Of a stretch of DNA of 64,000 nt, positions 8,247-16,519 are shown piece by piece. Position numbers and translations under genes: made by a program. The stretch is taken from positions 1-64,000 of the forward strand of contig JAGQYM010000013.1 in the NCBI GenBank assembly GCA_020436085.1. Reading direction: 5' to 3'. This DNA is from Cyclobacteriaceae bacterium. Lineage in GTDB: Bacteria > Bacteroidota > Bacteroidia > Cytophagales > Cyclobacteriaceae. The first letter of the stretch is position 1; the number at the start of each line of letters is the position of its first letter. The notes under the pieces are model-generated. The model made no database searches. It was not told the origin of the DNA and was given only the letters and a program-made list of their open reading frames with translations.

Positions 8247-9848
8247 CTAACAAACCTTGAAGAACTTCTTACCTTCCTGAACTGGTGCATTCTCCTGCTG
8301 CGCCAACATGGCCTCGATCTTCTTCGCTGTTTTTGTAATTGCCAATCCACCAAGGCCAGTGCAACGAAGTGTGTTTGGTATCGCGTCACCAACCTTCTTC
8401 ATTGTTTCAATTACTTCATCCAAAGGAATGAGGTGATCATAGTCCGCGAGCGCCATATTCGCACATGACAGTGCCGTTGAGGCGGCCATTACGTTTCTGT
8501 TAAGGCAGGGCGCCTCTACCCTGTCGGCAATCATATCGCAAACCATACCTAAAGAAGTCTGCAAAGTCATTGAAGCAGCCGCCAGCGATTGGTCCAGCGT
8601 TCCTTTCTTCAACTCGACAATACCCGCAGCAGCCATTCCTGAGCCGGAGCCGCACTCAGCCATACAACCACCCACTTCCGCTGCGAACGTGGCATGCGCT
8701 GCAATGAACACTCCGATGATGCCTGCAGCGAGCATCGCCTTCACCACTTCATCATGAGGTATCTTCAATGCTCTTGCAGTTCCTATGAGCGCACCTGGTA
8801 GTGCTCCACATGAGCCAGCCGTAGGCGCAGCCACAATCACGCCCATCGAACTCTTTACTTCCATCATTGCAGAGGTAAACATCGTGACGTGATTCATTAC
8901 ATCACCTTCTACCAGCGCACCGGCATCCAATCTCTTCTTGAAGTTCAGCGACTGCGGACCAAGAATGCGATCCTTATAGGAGGTTCCCTTCAAACCAAGG
9001 TCGATAGCATTCTCCATAATACCAACAATGGCACTCATCTTATCAATCACCTCCTGGTGAGAAATATTTCCCCGCTTTGACTCGTAGTGAACGGCAAGCT
9101 CCCAAAGTGACAGGTTCTTGCCTTCATTATACTGAAGCATTTCCTCAGAAGTGATAAAGGGTACCTCGAGGTCTTTACGGGCGAGGACTGGCAGCACCGG
9201 GTTAAGCTGTTTTACAAAAAGAACTTCCTCGAAGTTGGACAGCTCATCGAGCATCTCCTGTCCCAAAAACTTATTTGACTTGATCTCTATAAAAGCAAGA
9301 TCGCCTTGATGCACTTCAAGAGCATCACACTCTATAGAACGCGTAAGGAAATCGAAGACACGATCAGCAGCCTTCACGTACACGAGTGTTTCGTAATAAT
9401 CACCCGCCATATCAACAGTCGCTCCATCAATGGAGATCACCTGTATCATTCCACCCCCTGTTGAGAGCGCGATCATTTTTCGCTCTTCTTTTTCATTCTT
9501 TAAAGTGATCTGATAGGTATTCGGATGTGTAGCTCCGATGGGATGAATCTTTATTTCAATCTTTATGCCTGCTGATTCAATGGCTTGCAGATAATCCGGA
9601 AGACGTTCATCATACGCTTCCCAGCCTAAAAAGCCACTGAACAATCCCATGTCGGAGCCCTGGCCTTTGTGCGTAGTAGCCAGTGATCCATTCGGATCGA
9701 ATTCAATAAAGGCTTCTTGGATATCCCCATCCATCAGATCACGACAGAGGCGACCGATGCGAAGTGATGCCGCACAATGCGAACTGGATGGTCCCCTCAT
9801 CACAGGACCTATGACATCATTGAAAATACTGGGATAACTCATGGGCAT
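8247..9848 (-). CDS. sdaA: L-serine ammonia-lyase (iron-sulfur serine dehydratase)
   Basis: 533 residues; converts L-serine to pyruvate and ammonia in the cytosol. It is the fused type: a beta domain at about 1-190 (FNDVIGPVMRGPSSSH) and a catalytic alpha domain at about 260-520. The expected Fe-S cluster cysteines are present: Cys347 (AGSCGALPG), Cys395/Cys399 (GGCMAECGSG) and Cys448 (EAPCLNRN). The second ATG, two codons in (9842), gives the more usual MSYPSIF start and is equally plausible. It uses the 4Fe-4S rather than PLP chemistry. An inverted repeat lies in the leader just upstream (9854-9886). Gene assignment is firm; the choice between the two adjacent starts is not. Confidence 0.95.
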   Translation of the reverse strand: MPMSYPSIFNDVIGPVMRGPSSSHCAASLRIGRLCRDLMDGDIQEAFIEFDPNGSLATTHKGQGSDMGLFSGFLGWEAYDERLPDYLQAIESAGIKIEIKIHPIGATHPNTYQITLKNEKEERKMIALSTGGGMIQVISIDGATVDMAGDYYETLVYVKAADRVFDFLTRSIECDALEVHQGDLAFIEIKSNKFLGQEMLDELSNFEEVLFVKQLNPVLPVLARKDLEVPFITSEEMLQYNEGKNLSLWELAVHYESKRGNISHQEVIDKMSAIVGIMENAIDLGLKGTSYKDRILGPQSLNFKKRLDAGALVEGDVMNHVTMFTSAMMEVKSSMGVIVAAPTAGSCGALPGALIGTARALKIPHDEVVKAMLAAGIIGVFIAAHATFAAEVGGCMAECGSGSGMAAAGIVELKKGTLDQSLAAASMTLQTSLGMVCDMIADRVEAPCLNRNVMAASTALSCANMALADYDHLIPLDEVIETMKKVGDAIPNTLRCTGLGGLAITKTAKKIEAMLAQQENAPVQEGKKFFKVC

Positions 9849-9853
9849 GAAGT

Positions 9854-9886
9854 GTTAGCCATGCCTAAGTTAGGCAATTATCTAAC
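9854..9886 (-). promoter_or_regulatory. Inverted repeat in the leader of the serine dehydratase gene
   Basis: A near-perfect inner palindrome, TGCCTAAGTTAGGCA (9862-9876), is nested in an outer GTTAG/CTAAC inverted repeat (9854-9858 and 9882-9886) with almost the same centre. It ends six bases before the start codon of the serine dehydratase on the minus strand. It could be an operator for a dimeric regulator or an RNA hairpin that hinders ribosome access. Seen directly; the function is inference. Confidence 0.35.
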
Positions 9887-9921
9887 GCATTGCCAGCATG
9901 GATGCAGACTGGCGAATTTAC

Positions 9922-12315
9922 CTAGTTAATCACTACATACCCCGGTCGATTCACAATGAATCGTATGGATCCGGAAAATGGGTTGCCATCGAATGTCACC
10001 CCGCTCACAGAGACTTGCATCGGTCCAAGGTCGTCAGTGAGTTTGACCTTTAATGTGGCCAAACCCTTGTAGCTGTTGCTAACCGATGGATCCCAATGTA
10101 GTGCAGCGCGCAGGTTGGGTATTCGTAATCCAGCCCTTGCCAATTGACCAGATGAAAAATTCAGCGCTTGATTGACTCCAGGCAGTTCGACAAACTTGCT
10201 TTTCAGGCTCTCTTCATTCACCTGTCGCTGCTGTGTGAGCGCAACAATGACACCATTGCTACCAAATGCTCCGAACCGTGATAACTTGGATTGGTCATTG
10301 ATGATCTTTAGATACACCATATTTTCTGGCACAAGGTTGAGAAACTCCTGTGTACTGAGTGTGAATACACCATTGACAATGTACAACGGATCACCGGTTG
10401 GAATCTTGGTATAGCCTTGTGAAAAGACTGGCACGCGTATACTCGTGTTTCCGGCACTTTTTCTCACCTGAACCCCTGACACCACCTCGTGAATCAAATC
10501 CTCCATCGTTTCAAAGACCACAAAATCACCAACGGTTATATTCACATCTTCCCTGGATAATGCGGCCAGATATGGCGTATTAGAATCTTCTGTCGCTTGC
10601 TGACCAGATACACTCCGATTCAAATACACCCGATACGAGTGATCGATTATTCTTTTATTATGAATGTATTCCCCATACGCATCCACCGACTCACTCAAAG
10701 CAACATCCAATGCTTCAACTTGAGGCACCGCCATATCAGATTGCAAGTAATAGTCACCAATTCTAGCGCGAGGATTTACTGGCTCAACCTTATAGTAGAA
10801 TCGGTCATTATTCGAATAGTCGTTGATGAGTGGCAACTCGAACTCTCCCCTGCTGTTACAATACGTGGAGTAAACTATTTTCCTTTTATCCTGATAGAAG
10901 GATACCAACGATGAATCCTGAAGCGGCTGACCAGTTTCCGTTAAAAAAATCTGCCCCTTAAAACTCAGTGACTGTTTGAAAGGAATCATTTTGTTGTTCT
11001 TCAGCTCAGCACTCAAAACTTCATCCCAACTACAGCGCTTCCATACTTGAGATACCAAACGTTTATTAACGTCTTTCATCCACACTTCTTCCGACAGGCC
11101 ACTTGATTCGTATTGGAGCTGCAAGTCCGGCAGGTCGTTGAACAAGTACAATGAGTTTCGAAGTGAAGCTTCAGATTTCTCGTCTGCATCAAACAGTTTT
11201 TGATTGGTAATCGAAACAGAGAATTCACCCTTGATCGGATTGCCAAAAAAATCCGACAGGGACACTTCTATCTCTACGGAGTCACGCGGATGCAAGAGTT
11301 CGGTTTCTTTGGTTTTGATCTCAACCTGCGAGTACATGGGAGACATGAACCACAAACGCTCGGTGATCACTTCACCCCTGCCACTCATGACGTATAGCTG
11401 ATTCAGTCCATCGTGCAAACTCCGATATGGCACCAGCACGGGTGTCGTCTCAGTATCCGCTAACGTGAATACTTTTGAGTAAGTGACCTTGCCATAGGCA
11501 GTGGCAACGAGATATAATTCCCTTTTGCGAAATGGTGATGCTTCCGGGGCACTTATTTGTAATTGAAGAGGACTACATTCTCCAAGTGATACCACCTGCA
11601 AGGCAAGTCCACTCTCACTTGAAGCAGGCGTAGAATAAAGAGAATCCTCGCCTGCCATTTTTATAAAATACCGTTTGCCGTTCTCAGGCTTAAATCGAAC
11701 AGAGGCAAATCCATCCAACGATGCATCGAAGGAAGTGATCTCGTTTCCATCGTCATCACGAAGTGAGCCATAGGCCTTGCGCGAACTAACAATCGAAACT
11801 GTGTTCTCTACGTCTGACACTAACCTTCCTCCTTCCGGATAGAACCCAACGGTATGGGTTGCTGCGTGGGCATCAGCGACCCTTCGTCTCCCGGTAATCT
11901 CAAGTTCTTTGTGAAAGAAGAATTGGTGATCAAAATTCTTCATCCAGTCATTATAGGCTTCCAGACGGTAGTTGCCTGGAGGCAGTTGACCTGGAAAGAC
12001 GATTTGATTGTGCACTTTGCCGTCATTCACTTTTACATTTTGTGTGTGCACTTTCTGTCCTAAGGAATTCAGCAGGTCTATTGTGATAAAGTGGCTGCCT
12101 TTGATTGGCTGAAACTGATAGGTGAGAAAATAAGCTTTGAAGAATGCGGTATCACCAGGAGCATACTTCGGTTGATTGAGTTCAAGATGAACTCTCACCT
12201 GCTGGTATCGTTCATTGTATTCGTTATACTGATTGGTAATTTCTCCGATCTCCTGCTGCGACCACGATTCACACCACAACATGGAGAAGAAAAGTATAAA
12301 GGGTAGTTTTCTCAT
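9922..12315 (-). CDS. MG2/carboxypeptidase-like protein with C-terminal TonB-plug-like domain
   Basis: 797 residues with a signal peptide (MRKLPFILFFSMLWCESWSQ). The region around residues 38-150 (VRVHLELNQPKYAPGDTAFFKAYF and PPGNYRLEAYNDWM) is an alpha-2-macroglobulin MG2-type Ig-like domain. A carboxypeptidase-regulatory-like segment follows near residue 450, and residues about 605-720 resemble a TonB receptor plug (VFETMEDLIHEV, then GDPLYIVNGV and GAFGSNGVIVALTQ). No beta-barrel is present. This hybrid is widespread and lineage-typical in Bacteroidota; the role is unproven, perhaps an outer-membrane accessory of a TonB-dependent transporter. It is monocistronic, isolated by the terminator of the sodC gene upstream. 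Confidence 0.85.
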   Translation of the reverse strand: MRKLPFILFFSMLWCESWSQQEIGEITNQYNEYNERYQQVRVHLELNQPKYAPGDTAFFKAYFLTYQFQPIKGSHFITIDLLNSLGQKVHTQNVKVNDGKVHNQIVFPGQLPPGNYRLEAYNDWMKNFDHQFFFHKELEITGRRRVADAHAATHTVGFYPEGGRLVSDVENTVSIVSSRKAYGSLRDDDGNEITSFDASLDGFASVRFKPENGKRYFIKMAGEDSLYSTPASSESGLALQVVSLGECSPLQLQISAPEASPFRKRELYLVATAYGKVTYSKVFTLADTETTPVLVPYRSLHDGLNQLYVMSGRGEVITERLWFMSPMYSQVEIKTKETELLHPRDSVEIEVSLSDFFGNPIKGEFSVSITNQKLFDADEKSEASLRNSLYLFNDLPDLQLQYESSGLSEEVWMKDVNKRLVSQVWKRCSWDEVLSAELKNNKMIPFKQSLSFKGQIFLTETGQPLQDSSLVSFYQDKRKIVYSTYCNSRGEFELPLINDYSNNDRFYYKVEPVNPRARIGDYYLQSDMAVPQVEALDVALSESVDAYGEYIHNKRIIDHSYRVYLNRSVSGQQATEDSNTPYLAALSREDVNITVGDFVVFETMEDLIHEVVSGVQVRKSAGNTSIRVPVFSQGYTKIPTGDPLYIVNGVFTLSTQEFLNLVPENMVYLKIINDQSKLSRFGAFGSNGVIVALTQQRQVNEESLKSKFVELPGVNQALNFSSGQLARAGLRIPNLRAALHWDPSVSNSYKGLATLKVKLTDDLGPMQVSVSGVTFDGNPFSGSIRFIVNRPGYVVIN

Positions 12316-12416
12316 CTCAGCAAATTAGGCAAGTGATAAAAATACCAATTGTACAATTCAGACATAGACTGATAGTCCGAATCAGGTCAATCCGTACCCG
12401 ACCGAACACTAAAAGA

Positions 12417-12445
12417 AAAAGGTACCCTAATTTAGGGTACCTTTT
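12417..12445 (-). terminator. Rho-independent terminator of the sodC gene
   Basis: A perfect inverted repeat AAAAGGTACCCTAA / TTAGGGTACCTTTT around a single T, followed on the minus strand by a T-rich run TTTTTCTTTT (12420-12411). It sits 25 nt after the sodC stop. Because the arms start with AAAA and end with TTTT it would also work for plus-strand transcripts. Confidence 0.85.
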
Positions 12446-12469
12446 CTTCTTCGGATATTTTTGTTCCGC

Positions 12470-13051
12470 CTACATACTTGGCTGTGTGATTACGCCACAA
12501 GCTACTCTCCCACCGGCTGCACCAGTTGGCTGCGTCATAAAATCATCTTGTCCGTCATGGATAATCACTGCGTGATTAAGAATATTAGTACTGATATCGC
12601 CTCCTATTGTCCATCCTGATATTTCATCGCTCCATGAAACGTTACCGTTTTCATCGGCAGTGAGATTGATCACGTCACCGGCATGGTATTGTCCTTCACC
12701 TCTTTTGCCATGATCCATCCCACCCGGGTTCCAGTGACCACCGGCTGACGTTGCGTCAGGGGCACTGCAGTCCCCTTTCTCATGAAGGTGCAATGCATGT
12801 TCTCCTGGTGTAAGACCTTGTACTTCCAAAGACATTCTCACCATCATGTCTCCGGTTTGTGTGAAGTTTGCAGTACCTGTTACGGAACTACCACTTGCAC
12901 TGTTGAGCACAGCAGATGCTGTTACCTCTTCTGTTGCAGCAGGTTGTTCTTCTGCCATCGTTTCATCTGTTGCTTCTTCTTTCTTTGCGGGTGTACACGC
13001 CACCAACAATGAAATGAAAATAGCAATCATACTTACCTTTTGCGCTTTCAT
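12470..13051 (-). CDS. sodC: Superoxide dismutase, Cu/Zn type, lipoprotein
   Basis: 193 residues. A lipoprotein signal ends at Cys19 (SLLVAC), followed by an acidic, Glu/Thr/Ala-rich linker to about residue 45 that would tether the enzyme to an envelope membrane. The catalytic domain has the metal ligands in order: His88 and His90 (HALHLHE), bridging His106 (GGHWNP), His114, His123 and Asp126 (YHAGD), and His165 (VIIHDGQDD). The conserved disulfide pair is Cys95 (KGDCS) and Cys185 (GRVACGVI). It dismutates superoxide to O2 and H2O2 outside the cytoplasm. It has its own consensus promoter (13105-13135) and terminator (12417-12445), so it is monocistronic. Confidence 0.96.
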   Translation of the reverse strand: MKAQKVSMIAIFISLLVACTPAKKEEATDETMAEEQPAATEEVTASAVLNSASGSSVTGTANFTQTGDMMVRMSLEVQGLTPGEHALHLHEKGDCSAPDATSAGGHWNPGGMDHGKRGEGQYHAGDVINLTADENGNVSWSDEISGWTIGGDISTNILNHAVIIHDGQDDFMTQPTGAAGGRVACGVITQPSM

Positions 13052-13104
13052 AGTTTTTCAGGGCTTTAAATTCAAAGAAGGCTGTTATGCCGATTGATTA
13101 CCGT

Positions 13105-13135
13105 CAAAACTACTAAAACAGGCAGCTTATCACAA
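13105..13135 (-). promoter_or_regulatory. Bacteroidota-type promoter of sodC
   Basis: On the minus strand a TTG (13135-13133) is followed after 20 nt by TAGTTTTG (13112-13105), an exact match to the Bacteroidota -7 consensus TAnnTTTG with its -33 TTG. The start codon at 13051 lies 54 nt downstream of the box. The match is seen directly; use in vivo is inferred. Confidence 0.6.
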
Positions 13136-13141
13136 CACAAA

Positions 13142-13180
13142 AAGCCACCAATGCACCTGTATGATGGCAGTTGGTGGCTT
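13142..13180 (-). terminator. Terminator of the molybdenum hydroxylase operon
   Basis: A 10-bp perfect stem, AAGCCACCAA / TTGGTGGCTT, with a 19-nt loop, lies 21 nt after the stop of the large-subunit gene; on the minus strand it is followed by TTTGTGTTGTG. The loop is long and the T-tract imperfect. It separates the IorAB-like pair from the sodC promoter immediately beyond. Confidence 0.6.
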
Positions 13181-13200
13181 ATGGCGATAAGAGGTAGCCT

Positions 13201-15450
13201 CTATAGCGAGATAGGTAATTCCCTGATGCGCTTACCTGTTGCTTTATAAACGGCATTACAAAGTGCAGGTGCAAATGGAGGCACTGGTGGTTCTCCAACT
13301 CCAGTTGGCTTCTCATTACTTTGAACGATGAATACTTCCGTTTCCATCGGTGATTCATTCATCCTCGCCACCTGGTAATCATGAAAATTACTTTGTTCAA
13401 CAGCACCTTGTCGTACAGTGATTTTGCTCTTTAATGCAATGCTCGTTCCGAATACAGCACCTCCTTCAAACTGTGCTTTGATTCGTTCTGGGTTTACCGC
13501 TACACCACAATCCACTGCATAATAGGCTTTCGGAATTTTCACTCTCCCATCTTTGACCTCAACTTCAACTACACAGGCCACATAGGTCAGAAAACTGCGA
13601 TGCGCTGCGATACCCATCCCCGATCCGGCAGGCATGGCTTTGCCCCATCCAGACATGGACTTGACCTGCTCAATTACATTTTTAAACCTCGCTGTGCTCC
13701 ATGGATATTCTTCCAGGCTCTCTTCATAGTTCCAGAATTCCGTTGACATGGAGTCAAGATCAATATTCCGATCTGCGCCAAGCATATCAATAAGATTTTG
13801 GGCAGGATCTACACCTCTCTTCTCAGCTATTTCATCCAGTGTACATCCGACAGCAAATGCATGGTTAATGTTGGCCACCGATCGTAACCATCCTACTCGC
13901 ACTTGTGCATGTGCTTCGTTCGTCTGACATGAAACATTGGGAACGTCATATGGAAAGTCCAATACTCCTTGAGAGAGTTCAGCACCTGAGGGTTGGTTAG
14001 CATCAGATGTTGACGTAGAACCAATAGATGGAAACACTGTGCGGTGAAGCCACGCATTTACCTTACCAGAATCATCAATGCCCGCACTGATATGTTGAGC
14101 ACAATTCGCATGGTAAAAATCATGCTGCACATCATCCTCTCGCGTCCATAATAATTTTATGGGAAACCCTGACTCTTTTGAAACCATTGCTGCCTCAACA
14201 ACAAAGTCAGGTTTTGATTTTCTTCCAAATCCGCCACCCAAAAGAGTAACGTTTACGGTCACGTTTTCTTCTTTAAGCCCTAACGTGCCGCGCACTGCAG
14301 CTCTTGCCCACTGAGGTTCCTGCGTGGGTGCCCATATTTCAACCTTTTCATCTTTAAAGTTTGCAATTGCACAAGGTGTTTCCATGGGTGTGTGTGACAA
14401 ATGATGTACGCGGTAATCGGCTTCCACTTTTTGACTTGCTTTTGCCAATTCGCTACCAGCCGATCCCTGCTCTCTCTTAACAGTACCATCGGCCTTCGCG
14501 CGCTTCATCATCGACTCGACATAATTCACTGAGTCATATTTTCCATTCACACCTTTGTCCCATTCTACTTTCAGCGCATCGCGACCCTTGATGGCAGACC
14601 AGGTATTGTCGGCTACCACTACTACACCACCCAGCGGTCGGTGAAGCTGCAATGGAAAATCGGGAGAGTCGATGGTGAATACTTTTAGAACACCAGGCAC
14701 TTGCAAAGCAGCGTCTGCATTGTAGGACTTGAGTTTACCTCCGGGCACAGGTGGTCGTCTGATGATAGCAACTTTGGCACCTTCTACTTTGGTGTCAAGA
14801 CCAAAGATCGCTTTGCCAGTTACAATATCTTCCAGGTCAACAATGCTCGTTTTCTTACCAATGAATTTAAAATCGTCAGGTGACTTGAGCTTCAGGCTAC
14901 TCTCATCGGGCACCTCCAACTGCGCAGCCTTATCAGCCAGATAGCCAAAGCCTAGCACATCACCGTTTTCATTTACAACACCATGATCTTTGGCTTTAAC
15001 CTGGGAGACATCTACCTTCCATTCGTTGGCAGCAGCTTGCTCCAACATCATCCTGGCAGTGGCTCCTGCCTTTCGCATTATCGGATAAAACATCCTGACA
15101 CTGTATGATCCATCCGTGTTTTGATCACCGTACTTGGCATCACCCACCGCCTGAACCACTTTCACCTGCTTCCAATCTACCTCTAACTCATCGCCTAACA
15201 CCAGCGGAAGACTTGTGCGAATACCTGTTCCCATTTCGGACCTGTGCGCAATGATCGTCACCTCACCAGTGCCATTGATATTAAGATAAACACTCGGTGA
15301 GAAGTTTGCTGTTGGATCACCCGACAGTTTTTTTGTTGTACTGCTACAGCTGAATTGCATACCCAGCAGTAATCCCGTTGTAGTAATTGACGTAGTCTTT
15401 AAAAAAGTCCTGCGATCAACTTTAAATATTTTTGATTTTTCGTTGTTCAT
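13201..15450 (-). CDS. Xanthine dehydrogenase family molybdopterin-binding subunit (IorB-like)
   Basis: 749 residues from the ATG at 15450, which overlaps the stop of the small-subunit gene as ATGA. The N-terminus has a twin-arginine signal (DRRTFLK at about 12-18) and a Cys after a hydrophobic stretch (MQFSCSS), so the complex is probably exported folded and perhaps lipidated. Landmarks of the isoquinoline 1-oxidoreductase beta / aldehyde dehydrogenase large subunit are present: [28 protein letters not shown] in the molybdopterin region, and the C-terminal [18 protein letters not shown] with the active-site Glu. Family enzymes hydroxylate N-heterocycles or aldehydes with water. The substrate is unknown. 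Confidence 0.93.
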   Translation of the reverse strand: MNNEKSKIFKVDRRTFLKTTSITTTGLLLGMQFSCSSTTKKLSGDPTANFSPSVYLNINGTGEVTIIAHRSEMGTGIRTSLPLVLGDELEVDWKQVKVVQAVGDAKYGDQNTDGSYSVRMFYPIMRKAGATARMMLEQAAANEWKVDVSQVKAKDHGVVNENGDVLGFGYLADKAAQLEVPDESSLKLKSPDDFKFIGKKTSIVDLEDIVTGKAIFGLDTKVEGAKVAIIRRPPVPGGKLKSYNADAALQVPGVLKVFTIDSPDFPLQLHRPLGGVVVVADNTWSAIKGRDALKVEWDKGVNGKYDSVNYVESMMKRAKADGTVKREQGSAGSELAKASQKVEADYRVHHLSHTPMETPCAIANFKDEKVEIWAPTQEPQWARAAVRGTLGLKEENVTVNVTLLGGGFGRKSKPDFVVEAAMVSKESGFPIKLLWTREDDVQHDFYHANCAQHISAGIDDSGKVNAWLHRTVFPSIGSTSTSDANQPSGAELSQGVLDFPYDVPNVSCQTNEAHAQVRVGWLRSVANINHAFAVGCTLDEIAEKRGVDPAQNLIDMLGADRNIDLDSMSTEFWNYEESLEEYPWSTARFKNVIEQVKSMSGWGKAMPAGSGMGIAAHRSFLTYVACVVEVEVKDGRVKIPKAYYAVDCGVAVNPERIKAQFEGGAVFGTSIALKSKITVRQGAVEQSNFHDYQVARMNESPMETEVFIVQSNEKPTGVGEPPVPPFAPALCNAVYKATGKRIRELPISL

Positions 15451-15911
15451 GATGCTCCTCCTTTCGCTGCTCGTTTGATCGCTCGTCTTATTCGCACATA
15501 GGTTCCACATCGGCATATATTTCCAGACATGGCCGTTTCAATATCCTCATCTGTTGGATTGGGTGTGTTGCTAAGTAGTGCTACTGCACTCATAATCTGA
15601 CCCGATTGGCAGTAGCCGCACTGCGGAACATCCTCTGCAATCCACGCCTTTTGCACTGGATGCAGTTCCGTTTTTGAGATTCCTTCAATAGTAGTCACGT
15701 TCTTACCTTCCACGGATGAAATCTGGATTGAACACGACCGCACAGGAGTGCCATCAAGATGTACGGTACAAGCGCCACAAAGGGCCTTTCCGCATCCATA
15801 CTTGGTGCCGGTCATTCCAAGGTGGTCGCGAAGTACCCAGAGCAATGGAGTATCATCAAGGGCCTCTACCTCGACCTGATCCCCGTTTAGATTCATTTTA
15901 AATGTTCCCAT
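15447..15911 (-). CDS. (2Fe-2S)-binding small subunit of molybdenum hydroxylase (IorA-like)
   Basis: 154 residues from the ATG at 15911; a TTG 18 nt upstream is the only alternative. Residues 1-80 are a plant-type ferredoxin domain with the ligand pattern [16 protein letters not shown] and a fourth Cys in RSCSIQ. Residues 85-150 form the helical second cluster domain, with [10 protein letters not shown] and [13 protein letters not shown]. It passes electrons from the molybdenum centre of the partner at 13201-15450, with which it is translationally coupled by a 4-nt overlap. There is no signal peptide, as expected if it hitch-hikes through the Tat pathway with the RR-bearing large subunit. No FAD subunit is nearby. 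Confidence 0.95.
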   Translation of the reverse strand: MGTFKMNLNGDQVEVEALDDTPLLWVLRDHLGMTGTKYGCGKALCGACTVHLDGTPVRSCSIQISSVEGKNVTTIEGISKTELHPVQKAWIAEDVPQCGYCQSGQIMSAVALLSNTPNPTDEDIETAMSGNICRCGTYVRIRRAIKRAAKGGAS

Positions 15912-15977
15912 TGGGTTATTTTTTAGCAAGAGTGATAATAATAGACTAAGAGGTAATTGAAGTCGTTATTTCTATTA

Positions 15978-16009
15978 GAAATGTAGCGATTTTTAAAAAG
16001 TGGACGCAA
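15978..16009 (-). promoter_or_regulatory. Candidate promoter of the IorAB-like operon
   Basis: On the minus strand TTG (16009-16007) is followed after 21 nt by TACATTTC (15985-15978), one mismatch from TAnnTTTG. The small-subunit ATG lies 67 nt downstream. Moderate match only. The remainder of the 226-nt gap to 16138 is AT-rich and holds nothing else I recognise. Confidence 0.35.
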
Positions 16010-16137
16010 TTCATAGCGTATCCATACTGTGTGCAAGAAGTGTGAACTTGGAAATCTTATTGAATTGAATTCCTTTAATCGACTATAAATCAATTTAATA
16101 GATGGAATTAATTGATTAAATTAAGAGTTCTATTGCC

Positions 16138-16518
16138 ATGATCGCAAGACTCCTCTCATTGGCCATTCTCGTTAGCTTGTTTGCCTGTCAGGTGAACCCG
16201 TTTGCCTGTCCTACCCCTGAGGCAGTGAAGCTGCGTAGAGCAAAAGCGCATCGCATGAAGTACAAAATGGCAAAGATGAAGGAAGCACAGGCCGCCAATA
16301 GCATTGACTATTTTCAGCAATCTGCTTACAAGACGAAGGAACTAAAGAATGTGGAGGAGTGGGATTGCCCAAAACCTGGATTGAAGCACGACAAAATGGT
16401 GCAAAAGAAGGCACGCGACCTTCAACGAAGATATGCAAAGAACCTAAAAAAGGTCGCCAAAGAATCTGAAGAACGCACAGTCACCTACTCAGTATCAGAC
16501 GAAAGTCGTAATCGCTGA
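16138..16518 (+). CDS. Small lipoprotein of unknown function
   Basis: 126 residues. A short lipoprotein signal ends at Cys17 (LVSLFAC). The mature part is very basic, rich in Lys/Arg/Met in its first half (LRRAKAHRMKYKMAKMKEAQ) and again near the end (KKARDLQRRYAKNLKKVAKES), suggesting an extended helical, possibly polyanion-binding protein. It has a further three Cys (residues 24 and 77 among them). No family recognised. It converges tail to tail on the giant T9SS gene, with only one base between the two stops. The upstream 100 nt is AT-rich. Confidence 0.7.
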   Translation: MIARLLSLAILVSLFACQVNPFACPTPEAVKLRRAKAHRMKYKMAKMKEAQAANSIDYFQQSAYKTKELKNVEEWDCPKPGLKHDKMVQKKARDLQRRYAKNLKKVAKESEERTVTYSVSDESRNR

Positions 16519-16519
16519 C

